Source of the DNA: Dehalococcoidia bacterium
GTDB lineage: Bacteria > Chloroflexota > Dehalococcoidia > Dehalococcoidales > Fen-1064
Direction of reading: 5' to 3'
Assembly: GCA_030691775.1 (NCBI GenBank)
Contig: JAUYDN010000234.1
Coordinates: forward strand, 1-9,654
DNA length: 9,654 nt
Each line of letters begins with the position of its first letter. Positions within the stretch are counted from its first letter, which is position 1. Positions 1 to 6,404 of this stretch are shown here, piece by piece. The position numbers were made by a program, and so were the translations under genes. A model generated the notes under the pieces. That model saw only the letters and a program-made list of their open reading frames with translations, was not told the origin of the DNA and did not search any database.

Positions 1-15
1 GGGGAGGAGGCTTAA
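1..15 (+). CDS. Tail of an upstream gene, possibly nuoB (partial)
   Basis: The first four codons in frame 1 read Gly-Glu-Glu-Ala and are followed by TAA at 13-15, three bases before the next ATG. This fits the end of an upstream gene packed like the rest of the operon. In complex I operons the gene before nuoC is normally nuoB, so that is the likely identity, but four residues cannot prove it. The same bases also hold the Shine-Dalgarno sequence of the next gene (GGAGGAGG at 3-10). Confidence 0.3.
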   Translation, partial: GEEA

Positions 16-17
16 TC

Positions 18-212
18 ATGGCAAAATTTCAGATGGGAGATAAAGTGAAAGTGCTGGACCGGCCGGGTTGGCCCGGGGGATATAAGATAGCAAACTGGAC
101 GGGAACAATCGTTGAAGTCAAAGAAGACCCCGCCGGTTACGTCATAATGAAAGCTGATAAGACCGGCTATAACATGGCATTCCCTGAGCATGAACTGGAG
201 AAAGCTAGTTAA
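18..212 (+). CDS. Small SH3-like hypothetical protein in nuo operon
   Basis: A 64-residue protein with a strong Shine-Dalgarno (GGAGGAGG at 3-10, 7 bases before the ATG). No function is recognised. It has no signal peptide, membrane segment or cysteine. The opening FQMGDKVKVLDRPGWPGGYK, then NWTGTIVEV, GYVIMKAD and a closing FPEHELE, alternates short beta strands with Gly/Pro turns. This is the look of a small SH3-like or KOW-like barrel, the fold also used by the variable chain of ferredoxin-thioredoxin reductase. The fold is inferred from pattern only. The gene ends 6 bases before nuoC and probably follows nuoB, so it should be co-transcribed and made together with the peripheral arm. A role as accessory subunit or assembly factor is plausible but unproven. 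That it is a real gene is well supported by the start signal, frame and spacing. Confidence 0.8.
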   Translation: MAKFQMGDKVKVLDRPGWPGGYKIANWTGTIVEVKEDPAGYVIMKADKTGYNMAFPEHELEKAS

Positions 213-218
213 TATCAA

Positions 219-662
219 ATGACCGCCTCTCTCTCCGCCCCGGAAATCGTGAAGCAAATTCAGGCGCATTATCCCGGCGCCGTCTCCGTTGTTTCCGATT
301 CGGCTCTGCTTGTCGATGGCAAATCACTGGCAGAGGTGATGACCTACCTGAAGAACACGCCGGGGCTGGATTTTAACTATATGACCGCCATCACCGCGAT
401 TGACTACTTCCAGCATTTCGAGGTGGTCTACAATCTGGTTTCGATGGAACACAATCACAGCCTGACGGTGAAAACGCGCGCCTATGGTAGAGATAACCCC
501 CGCCTGCCATCCGTGGTAAGTCTCTGGCGGAGTGCCGATTACCAGGAGCGCGAAATCTACGACCTGATGGGCATCACCTTCGACGGTCATCCCAACATGA
601 AACGGATTGTGCTCTGGCCAGAGTTCAAGGGGCATCCCCAGAGGAAGGACTTCCTCAAATGA
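219..662 (+). CDS. nuoC: NADH-quinone oxidoreductase subunit C
   Basis: Peripheral-arm subunit of complex I (30 kDa family), 147 residues, which packs against NuoD on the cytoplasmic side and helps shape the connection to the membrane. The family signature lies at about residues 101-146: an LWRSADYQEREIYDLMGI stretch, then FDGHPNMKR, then GHPQRKDF. The N-terminal half (residues 1-100) is the usual alpha/beta domain. The protein stops two residues after RKDF, so it lacks the C-terminal extension found in many NuoC proteins and is at the short end of the family. It is not fused to NuoD, unlike the E. coli NuoCD protein. The ATG lies 6 bases after the preceding stop with only a weak, distant Shine-Dalgarno (GGAG at 197-200), so translation probably depends on coupling. 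Its stop overlaps the nuoD start as ATGA. Confidence 0.95.
   Translation: MTASLSAPEIVKQIQAHYPGAVSVVSDSALLVDGKSLAEVMTYLKNTPGLDFNYMTAITAIDYFQHFEVVYNLVSMEHNHSLTVKTRAYGRDNPRLPSVVSLWRSADYQEREIYDLMGITFDGHPNMKRIVLWPEFKGHPQRKDFLK
641..656 (+). promoter_or_regulatory. Hairpin that could mask the nuoD ribosome-binding site
   Basis: GAGGAA (641-646) and TTCCTC (651-656) are perfect inverted repeats around a GGAC loop, ending 2 bases before the nuoD ATG at 659. The left arm is the likely nuoD Shine-Dalgarno. If the stem forms, nuoD could be translated well only when ribosomes finishing nuoC open it, which would couple C and D synthesis. The same bases encode the conserved Arg-Lys-Asp-Phe end of NuoC, so the pairing may be accidental. 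Confidence 0.35.
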
Positions 663-1762
663 CATTGAGAACCGAGCCTTTTGTTATTAATATGGGACCG
701 GTACACCCCAGCACCCACGGCGTGTTCCGGATGCGCGTCACGCTGGATGGCGAGGTCGTCGTCAACCTGGAACCGGTTTTCGGCTACCTGCACCGGGGAA
801 TTGAAAAGCTGGCAGAAGAGCGCACCTATACCGGCTTCGTACCGCTTACCGACCGCCTTGATTATGTTTCGTCCATGAGCAATAACTTCGGCTACTGCCT
901 GGCGGTGGAAAAACTGGCGGGTATTGAAGTCCCGGAGCGGGCTGAATACATCCGTGTTATTATGACGGAGCTACAGCGCATCGCCGCCCACCTTGTCTCC
1001 ATCGGGTCGTTCTTCAACGATTGCGGCGCTTATTTCACCCCGTTCCTGTATATGTTCCGCGAGCGCGAGCGCGTTATCGACCTATTTGAGATGACGTGCG
1101 GACAGCGCCTGCTCTATAACTATATGCGCCCCGGCGGTGTCAGCCAGGACCTGCCTGACGAGTTTATGCCAGCTCTTAATAAGCTTATCCCCCAGCTCAA
1201 GAAGTACTTCGAAGAATATGAAAACCTGCTCCAAAATAATGAAATCCTGGCCGCCCGCGCTAGAGGCGTGGGTATCCTGCCCAAAGAGCTGGCAATCAAT
1301 ATCGGGGCGAGCGGACCTACTCTGCGTGGTAGTGGCATCAGGTGGGACATCCGCCGCGCCGACCCGTACTCAATTTACAACCGGTTCGAGTTCGATATCC
1401 CGGTCGGTGAGCAGGGCGATTGCTACGACCGCTACCGGGTACGTATGGAAGAGATGAAACAGAGCTTGCGTATTGTCGAGCAGGCGGCAAAGCAGGTTCC
1501 GGCGGGCCCGGTACGTTCAAAAGTTCCCCACCTCATCCGCCCGCCCGTTGGAGAGGCATACAGTCATATCGAAGCGCCGACAGGCGACCTGGGCTTCTAC
1601 CTGGTCTCCGATGGCGGCATTGCCCCTTACCGCTGTCACATCCGTGCGCCGAGCTTGATGAACCTGACCGCTCTGCGCGATATGATTGTTGGCTGGAAAG
1701 TCCAGGATGCCATCCTTACTTTTGGCTCTTTTGCGATTACGATGGGAGAGGTCGACCGCTGA
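659..1762 (+). CDS. nuoD: NADH-quinone oxidoreductase subunit D
   Basis: The 49 kDa-type subunit of complex I, 367 residues, which forms the quinone-binding cavity with NuoH. It descends from the large subunit of NiFe hydrogenase but has lost the nickel-binding cysteines. Residues 12-22 carry the MGPVHPSTHGV motif, with His20 matching the quinone-site His38 of Thermus Nqo4. DRLDYVSSMSNN (65-76) gives Tyr69, matching Nqo4 Tyr87. Asp121 in NDCGAYFTPF matches Nqo4 Asp139. The RERERVIDLFE stretch and the C-terminal MGEVDR are also typical. One oddity: where most family members end in Asp-x-Val-x-Gly-[Glu/Asp]-Val-Asp-Arg, this one has Ala359-Ile-Thr. The ATG overlaps the nuoC stop by 4 bases, and its own TGA overlaps the nuoH start. 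nuoE, nuoF and nuoG do not follow it. Confidence 0.97.
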   Translation: MTLRTEPFVINMGPVHPSTHGVFRMRVTLDGEVVVNLEPVFGYLHRGIEKLAEERTYTGFVPLTDRLDYVSSMSNNFGYCLAVEKLAGIEVPERAEYIRVIMTELQRIAAHLVSIGSFFNDCGAYFTPFLYMFRERERVIDLFEMTCGQRLLYNYMRPGGVSQDLPDEFMPALNKLIPQLKKYFEEYENLLQNNEILAARARGVGILPKELAINIGASGPTLRGSGIRWDIRRADPYSIYNRFEFDIPVGEQGDCYDRYRVRMEEMKQSLRIVEQAAKQVPAGPVRSKVPHLIRPPVGEAYSHIEAPTGDLGFYLVSDGGIAPYRCHIRAPSLMNLTALRDMIVGWKVQDAILTFGSFAITMGEVDR

Positions 1763-2823
1763 TGAATCCGTGGCTTAACTGGGTAATCTTCACCATCGTT
1801 ATCCTGGTATTTTTCCTGGGTTCTGTCATTATGTTTATCTACATGGAGCGGCGCGTCCTGGGCAAAATGCAAGCTCGCATCGGTCCTAACCGGGTTGGAC
1901 CCTTCGGTCTTCTCCAGGCAATCGCCGATGCCGTCAAAGTCCTGATGAAAGAAATGGTCACCCCTGCCAATGCGGATAAGGTCGTTTACTGGCTGGCGCC
2001 AATCGTCGTCTTCGCCCCGGTGCTGATGGTCTTCGCCGTGGTACCCTTCGCCAACGGCGCTCTGCTCGCTGACCTTAACATCGGCATATTGTACGTTGTC
2101 GCGGTAGGTTCTATTTCCAGTATCGGCGTCTTTATGGCAGGCTGGAGCTCCAGCAACAAGTATGCCACTATCAGCGCCATGCGTATGGTCGCCGCCGTGG
2201 TCAGCTACGAAATACCCCTCGTCCTTGTCATCGCTAGCGTGGTAGTCGTCTCCGGCTCGATGTCGCTAAATGACATTGTCCTTGCCCAGCAGAACTACCC
2301 GATGTTGCTGTTACAACCGCTCGCCTTCCTGCTGATGTTCATCGCCGGCTGTGCGGAAATCAACCGCAGTCCCTTCGACCTGATGGAGGCTGATTCTGAA
2401 ATCATCGCCGGTTTCCACACGGAATATACGGGCATGAAATTCGCCATGTTCTACCTGGCGGAGTACGGCGAGGCAGTGGCAATGTCTACCATTATCGCTA
2501 CGCTCTTCCTCGGCGGCTGGCAAGGTCCCTTCCTGCCGCCCTGGCTCTGGCTGGTACTCAAGGTCTTCTTCGTCTTCTTCCTCATGGTCTGGACGAGGAC
2601 GACTTTACCCCGTGTGAGAATCGACCAGTTGATGTCACTGGCGTGGAAATTCCTCTTCCCGCTGGCGCTCATCAACCTGGTAATCACCGGCGCCGAAGTG
2701 CTGGCTTACCCGCTGGGCATCCCCTGGTATTTCATCTTTGTCAATATCGCTATCGGCGCGGTGCTCGTACTGCTCTTTTCCCGACTTTATAAGGTCGGGG
2801 GGGGGAGGGTTGCGGTTGGCTAA
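1762..2823 (+). CDS. nuoH: NADH-quinone oxidoreductase subunit H
   Basis: Membrane subunit of complex I, 353 residues with about eight hydrophobic helices, which anchors the peripheral arm and forms the lower wall of the quinone chamber. The hallmark YMERRVLGKMQARIGPNRVG region is at residues 27-46, and the acidic loop EINRSPFDLMEADSE is at about 199-213, followed by AGFHTEYTGMKFAMFYLAEY. In that loop the usual Pro-Glu-Ala-Glu reads Met-Glu-Ala-Asp, keeping the charges except Glu to Asp at 211. The start at 1762 is chosen because it overlaps the nuoD stop (TGATG), has GGGAGAGG about 11 bases upstream and gives the standard first helix. The reading frame stays open back to 1420, but that part lies inside nuoD. 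The C-terminal tail is encoded partly by a nine-G run and reads Val-Gly-Gly-Gly-Arg. Confidence 0.96.
   Translation: MNPWLNWVIFTIVILVFFLGSVIMFIYMERRVLGKMQARIGPNRVGPFGLLQAIADAVKVLMKEMVTPANADKVVYWLAPIVVFAPVLMVFAVVPFANGALLADLNIGILYVVAVGSISSIGVFMAGWSSSNKYATISAMRMVAAVVSYEIPLVLVIASVVVVSGSMSLNDIVLAQQNYPMLLLQPLAFLLMFIAGCAEINRSPFDLMEADSEIIAGFHTEYTGMKFAMFYLAEYGEAVAMSTIIATLFLGGWQGPFLPPWLWLVLKVFFVFFLMVWTRTTLPRVRIDQLMSLAWKFLFPLALINLVITGAEVLAYPLGIPWYFIFVNIAIGAVLVLLFSRLYKVGGGRVAVG
2797..2809 (+). promoter_or_regulatory. Nine-G tract and nuoI ribosome-binding site
   Basis: Nine consecutive G (2797-2805) are followed by AGGG. The GGAGGG at 2804-2809 sits 6 bases before a TTG at 2816 and decides the nuoI start. 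The tract lies inside the last codons of nuoH. Loss of one G would bring nuoH into frame with nuoI, so slippage here would matter. A miscounted homopolymer in the assembly is also possible. Confidence 0.6.
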
Positions 2824-3301
2824 TATCCTTGGCAGCGGCATCATCAAGGGCATGGCGGTCACTCTGACGAACCTGTTCCGCCCTTCGCCGACGACGCAAT
2901 ACCCGGAACAGAGATTAACGGTCTCCCGCCGTATCCGCGGCACGCAGTTGGTCTGGAGCATGGAACGGTGCACTGGTTGCGCCACTTGCGCCCGTACCTG
3001 CCCGCAGGGTGTTATACGCATCGTGACACACCAGGGCGCCAAGAATATGTATGAAGTCGATACGTTCGAGGTTGACAGCGGCTATTGCATTCACTGCGCG
3101 CTGTGCGTAGAAGCTTGCCCGTATGACGCAATCTTCATGGGTTATAATTATGAACGTGCCAAATACCGCCGCAATGAGCTTGTCATGCCAAAGTCAGACA
3201 TGGCTATCGAGCACGAACAGGCGAGCGGTTACTACCATCCGGATATTGCCCGGACGCTCCCGGAACAGACATTACTCGTGAATTGGGAGAAGAATAAGTA
3301 A
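2816..3301 (+). CDS. nuoI: NADH-quinone oxidoreductase subunit I (2x 4Fe-4S)
   Basis: Ferredoxin-like peripheral subunit, 161 residues from a TTG start, carrying the two 4Fe-4S clusters (N6a and N6b) that bring electrons close to the final cluster. The motifs are clear: Cys52, Cys55, Cys58 and Cys62-Pro in CTGCATCARTCP, then Cys91, Cys94, Cys97 and Cys101-Pro in CIHCALCVEACP. The amphipathic start GIIKGMAVTLTNLFR and the following QYPEQR are typical of the family. TTG 2816 is preferred because it has an ideal Shine-Dalgarno (GGAGGG, 6-base gap) and keeps the conserved N-terminal helix. ATG 2852 would cut into that helix, and ATG 2738 would add a tail deep inside nuoH. With the TTG start the gene overlaps nuoH by 8 bases. 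Its stop overlaps the nuoJ start by one base (TAATG). Confidence 0.95.
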   Translation: MANILGSGIIKGMAVTLTNLFRPSPTTQYPEQRLTVSRRIRGTQLVWSMERCTGCATCARTCPQGVIRIVTHQGAKNMYEVDTFEVDSGYCIHCALCVEACPYDAIFMGYNYERAKYRRNELVMPKSDMAIEHEQASGYYHPDIARTLPEQTLLVNWEKNK

Positions 3302-3789
3302 TGGCGCTGACCATCGGCTTCTGGATACTGGCGGTGGTGGCGGTTATAGGAGCATTGCTCGTAGTCGTTCTGAAGGATGTGTTCCGTGCGGCTTTGAGCC
3401 TGGTGCTGGCGCTGGTCGCCGTGGCTGGCATCTATGTGACCCTCAGCGCCGATTTCCTGGCAGGGGTCCAGATACTGGTCTATGTTGGTGCTATCTCCAT
3501 CCTGCTTATCATCGGTATTATGCTCACGCGGGAAGTCCAGCAAGGAAACACCACTAACAAGTTCCGCATCCCCGCTTTCCTTACGGCGCTCGTTTTCTTC
3601 GGCGTGCTCTGCTTCGTTTTTCTGAGCACACCGTGGCAGGTCTCCGGAGTCGACCCGTTAGTGCCGACCGCCGGACCCCTGGCAGTAAAGCTTTTCGGCG
3701 AGGACGGTTATATCTTAACGGTCGAAATCGCAGGCGTATTATTGCTTGCGGCTATCATCGGTGCAATCGCCATGGCGAGGGAGAAGTAG
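3301..3789 (+). CDS. nuoJ: NADH-quinone oxidoreductase subunit J
   Basis: Membrane subunit of complex I, 162 residues, with five predicted helices. It lies between NuoH and NuoK/NuoN and takes part in passing the quinone-site signal into the pumping arm. The family core is at about residues 51-76 (DFLAGVQILVYVGAISILL and the following IGIMLTR). That Gly-rich helix holds the region that changes between alpha and pi form in known structures. The final helix VEIAGVLLLAAIIGAIAMAR is also characteristic. Length is normal for the family. A GGGAGA at 3285-3290 serves the ATG about 10 bases later. The gene overlaps nuoI by one base and abuts nuoK with no gap. Confidence 0.95.
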   Translation: MALTIGFWILAVVAVIGALLVVVLKDVFRAALSLVLALVAVAGIYVTLSADFLAGVQILVYVGAISILLIIGIMLTREVQQGNTTNKFRIPAFLTALVFFGVLCFVFLSTPWQVSGVDPLVPTAGPLAVKLFGEDGYILTVEIAGVLLLAAIIGAIAMAREK

Positions 3790-4098
3790 ATGGTCGGACT
3801 GGAACACTATCTGCTTCTATCTGCGGCACTGTTCTCGATTGGTTTGTACGGCGTGCTTGCCAAGCGGAATGCCATCGCCATCCTCCTCTGCATCGAGATT
3901 ATACTGAACGCGGTGAATATCGCACTCGCCGGGTTTTCCCGGTATATCACCCCTTTGGAACTGACGGGACAGGTATTCGCTATCTTCATTATGGTGGTCG
4001 CCGCCGCCGAAGCCACCGTGGGGCTGGCGATTATTATGGCCATCTACCGTAGCCGCGGCTCGGTAGACGCGACGAAAATCGACCTGATGAAATGGTAA
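3790..4098 (+). CDS. nuoK: NADH-quinone oxidoreductase subunit K
   Basis: Small membrane subunit of complex I, 102 residues and three helices, related to MrpC of Na+/H+ antiporters. Two buried glutamates needed for proton transfer in the family are present: Glu36 in LLCIEIILNAVN and Glu74 in VAAAEATVGLAI, matching E. coli Glu36 and Glu72. It starts directly after the nuoJ stop with AGGGAGAAG in front. The C-terminal tail RSRGSVDATKIDLMKW is ordinary. The next gene starts only 4 bases later and is a small unrelated protein, where nuoL would normally follow. Confidence 0.96.
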   Translation: MVGLEHYLLLSAALFSIGLYGVLAKRNAIAILLCIEIILNAVNIALAGFSRYITPLELTGQVFAIFIMVVAAAEATVGLAIIMAIYRSRGSVDATKIDLMKW

Positions 4099-4102
4099 AA
4101 AT

Positions 4103-4297
4103 ATGTGGGTAGAGATTAAAAAAGTACAGACCCTGATGCTGGCGGAAATGTGGAAGCAATACTTCGAGGGTGAAGGTATTCCGACACGCATCATGCCGGA
4201 ATCCGGCTTACCTATCGGGCAGGAAACCGCTACCTACAAGGTCTATATCCCTGAGGATAAAAAACACGTGGCTGAAGAGGTTTTGAGGAAACTGTAA
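4103..4297 (+). CDS. DUF2007-like small protein between nuoK and nuoL
   Basis: A 64-residue soluble protein with no membrane segment and no cysteine. Its pattern matches small DUF2007-type proteins (putative signal-transducing, ferredoxin-like alpha-beta fold). First comes a strand then a helix (VQTLMLAEMWKQYFEGEGIP) of the 'which protein, which length, deeper ligand' style seen in that family. A strand follows (TRIMPES), then a closing TYKVYIPEDKKHVAEEVLRK strand-helix unit. The assignment rests on pattern memory, not a search. The start lies 4 bases after nuoK with no clear Shine-Dalgarno, so translation is probably coupled. Its stop overlaps the nuoL start (TAATG), and its last codons supply the nuoL ribosome-binding site (GAGGAA at 4285-4290). 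Such tight embedding suggests a role linked to the membrane arm, for example regulation or assembly. This is inference. Confidence 0.8.
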   Translation: MWVEIKKVQTLMLAEMWKQYFEGEGIPTRIMPESGLPIGQETATYKVYIPEDKKHVAEEVLRKL

Positions 4298-6246
4298 TGC
4301 CGAACGAGCTGTTCTGGTTCATCTTCCTCCTGCCGGTAATTTCATTCGGCATCATCTCCGTGTTCATCAAGCCGTTCGTCAGCAATAACTCGAAACTACC
4401 CGGCTACATCACCATTCTCGCCATCGCCGGCTCCTTCGCGCTATCCGTCTGGGCGCTCACGGCAGTGTTCGCCGCACCCGAGCATATCGTCGAAATCCCA
4501 AAAATCGAATGGCTCGTTATCGGCGATTTCGAGTTCAGTGTTTCAATGATAATGGACTCACTCACGGCGGTGATGCTGTTGGCGGTGACCTTCGTCAGCT
4601 TGATGGTGCAGATTTATTCACTCGCCTACCTCCACAAAGACGCTACGACCGTCGATACCGGTTTCCCGCGCTACTACGCCTGGATGTCCCTGTTCACAGC
4701 CTCGATGCTGGGACTGGTGCTCGCCGGTAGCTTGCTGATGATGTTCATTTTCTGGGAGTTGGTCGGCCTCTGCTCTTACCTGCTCATCGGGTTCTGGTTC
4801 CACAAACCATCTGCCGCCGACGCCGCCAAAAAAGCCTTCATCGTGACCCGCCTCGGCGATTTCGGGTTCCTGGCAGCAATTCTGCTCATCTTCAGCCAGA
4901 CCGGTACCTTCGATACCATGGAATTGCGCGAGATGGCGATTGCCGGCACACTGGCAGGCTCGGTGTTGACCTGGGCGGCAATCGGCATCTTTTCCGGGGC
5001 GGCGGGTAAGTCCGCCCAGTTCCCCCTGCACGTCTGGTTACCGGACGCCATGGAAGGTCCTACGCCGGTCAGCGCCCTCATTCATTCCGCCACGATGGTC
5101 TCCGCTGGCGTCTTCCTGGTGGCACGCACCTTACCCCTGTTCGAGCACTCCACGCAGGCATTGCAGACGGTTGCCGTCATCGGTGGATTTACCGCTATCT
5201 TCGCCGCCTCGATGGGCCTGGTAATGCACGATATTAAGCGTGTGCTCGCATATTCCACCATCAGCCAGCTCGGGTTAATGATGCTCGGCCTGGCAGCGGG
5301 CGGGGTGGCGGTAGGTATTTTCCACCTCTTCACCCACGCCTTCTTCAAGAGCCTCCTCTTCCTCGGCGCGGGCAGTGTCAGTCACGCTTCCGGCGGCACC
5401 TTCGATATGCGGAAGATGGGCGGCCTGCGCAAGTACATGCCCTGGACATTCACCACCTTCCTTATCGGTTCATTGAGCCTGGCGGGTATCTGGCCCCTTT
5501 CCGGCTTCTGGAGCAAGGATGAAATCCTGGCGAAGGCACTGGAAAACCAGCCAATCGTTTTTGTGCTGGCGATTATCACAGTGTTTATGACGGCATTCTA
5601 TATGTTCCGCGCTGTTTTTGTTACCTTTGGCGGGGAGTTCCGCGGCGGAGAGCAATCGGCGCACGATAGCCACGGCGGTGGGCACGGGGAACACAACGGT
5701 CACCCTCACGAATCTCCTGGTCTTATGGTCGTGCCGATGATACTGCTGGCGGTCCTGGCGATTATCGCCGGGTTCTGGAATGTCACCGGTGAGTTCGGCG
5801 CCTTTATGGGGCACGGGGAGACGGAGGGGACTTTTATCGGCAACCTGTTCGGCATCTTCACACACTCTGCCCTGCCTCTACTCTCCCTGGTAATCGCGCT
5901 CGCAGGCATCTTCCTGGCATACGCAATCTACAGCGCAAAATGGCTCTCCGCGGAGAAGCTGGGTAGCTCGATGAAAGCGTTCTATACCCTGCTCTCCAAC
6001 AAATACTACTTCGATAAACTGTACGAAGACATCATCGTCCGCAAAGTGTTGTTGGGATGGATATTTGGTATTTTCCAGAAGTTCGATACGAACCTGGTCG
6101 ATGGCACAGTCAATGGCGCTGCCACCGGCACGGGACGGACGGGCGGCGTGATGAGGAAGTGGGAGACGGGACAATTACAACTCTATGGTCTGTTTATGGC
6201 GATTGGTGTTCTGGCGATTATTATCGCCCTGTTTATCTTTGGCTAG
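4297..6246 (+). CDS. nuoL: NADH-quinone oxidoreductase subunit L
   Basis: Distal antiporter-like subunit of the complex I membrane arm, 649 residues with about 16 helices. Proton-channel residues are visible: Glu154 in FWELVGLCSYLLIGFW, Lys238 and His245 in GAAGKSAQFPLHVWLPDAM, His343/His347/Lys351 in IFHLFTHAFFKSL, and Lys407 in GFWSKDEIL. The C-terminal part (about 565-649) retains the region that forms the long lateral helix and its last anchoring helix, so the protein is complete and not an Mrp-type short form. A loop at about 446-474 is rich in His and Gly (six His), a common but variable feature in NuoL. The ATG overlaps the preceding stop and has GAGGAA 6 bases upstream. After its TAG the compact packing of the operon stops. 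Confidence 0.97.
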   Translation: MPNELFWFIFLLPVISFGIISVFIKPFVSNNSKLPGYITILAIAGSFALSVWALTAVFAAPEHIVEIPKIEWLVIGDFEFSVSMIMDSLTAVMLLAVTFVSLMVQIYSLAYLHKDATTVDTGFPRYYAWMSLFTASMLGLVLAGSLLMMFIFWELVGLCSYLLIGFWFHKPSAADAAKKAFIVTRLGDFGFLAAILLIFSQTGTFDTMELREMAIAGTLAGSVLTWAAIGIFSGAAGKSAQFPLHVWLPDAMEGPTPVSALIHSATMVSAGVFLVARTLPLFEHSTQALQTVAVIGGFTAIFAASMGLVMHDIKRVLAYSTISQLGLMMLGLAAGGVAVGIFHLFTHAFFKSLLFLGAGSVSHASGGTFDMRKMGGLRKYMPWTFTTFLIGSLSLAGIWPLSGFWSKDEILAKALENQPIVFVLAIITVFMTAFYMFRAVFVTFGGEFRGGEQSAHDSHGGGHGEHNGHPHESPGLMVVPMILLAVLAIIAGFWNVTGEFGAFMGHGETEGTFIGNLFGIFTHSALPLLSLVIALAGIFLAYAIYSAKWLSAEKLGSSMKAFYTLLSNKYYFDKLYEDIIVRKVLLGWIFGIFQKFDTNLVDGTVNGAATGTGRTGGVMRKWETGQLQLYGLFMAIGVLAIIIALFIFG

Positions 6247-6300
6247 GAGTTGAACCTCATCAGGCAGTGCAGGCATTGTTAAAAAGGAATTTAATAACCA

Positions 6301-6350
6301 TTACGAGGAGCCCTTCGACCTTGCTCAGGGTGAACTGGACGTGGTAATCC
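6301..6350. repeat. Partly palindromic dispersed repeat
   Basis: The core CCCTTCGACCTTGCTCAGGG (6311-6330) has CCCT/AGGG ends, with GAGC (6308-6311) and GCTC (6323-6326) as an alternative pairing. The flanks ATTAC and GTAAT also face each other. Repeats of the form 'CCCTTCGAC...GCTCAGGGTGAAC' are familiar from intergenic regions of Chloroflexota genomes. That link is from memory. It could also form a hairpin in the mRNA, but no T-run follows, so it is not called a terminator. Confidence 0.5.
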
Positions 6351-6370
6351 ATCGCTAATGGTAAATATAG

Positions 6371-6404
6371 TTAGGGTTAGAGTTTAGGATTTAGAGTTTA
6401 GGAT
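6371..6404. repeat. 7-base tandem array, TTAGRRT
   Basis: A TTAGGG (6371-6376) is followed by four heptamers alternating TTAGAGT and TTAGGAT. This makes two perfect copies of the 14-mer TTAGAGTTTAGGAT at 6377-6390 and 6391-6404. The array resembles a short minisatellite that can expand or contract by slippage. It runs straight into the dyad at 6405. Confidence 0.8.

Noticed and set aside
324..665. Minus-strand open frame over nuoC
   Set aside because: It lies opposite a clear complex I gene, has no recognisable domain and no ribosome-binding site of its own, so it is a shadow.
1420..1761. N-terminal extension of nuoH reaching back into nuoD
   Set aside because: The frame is open, but the translation is Arg/Pro-rich and unlike NuoH, and it lies in the conserved C-terminal coding region of nuoD. 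The start at 1762 gives the normal first helix.
2738..2815. Upstream ATG start for nuoI at 2738
   Set aside because: It would add 26 residues with no family resemblance, encoded inside the nuoH C-terminal helix. TTG 2816 has a much better ribosome-binding site.
4618..5081. Minus-strand open frames over nuoL
   Set aside because: They are composed of residues typical of antisense reading of membrane-protein codons and match no family I recognise.
6276..6300. TTGTTA ... TAATAA as a sigma-70 type promoter
   Set aside because: The spacing between the two boxes is about 10 bases, far from the usual 16-18.
6377..6404. CRISPR-type array
   Set aside because: The units are only 7 or 14 bases with no spacers, so this is a simple tandem repeat.
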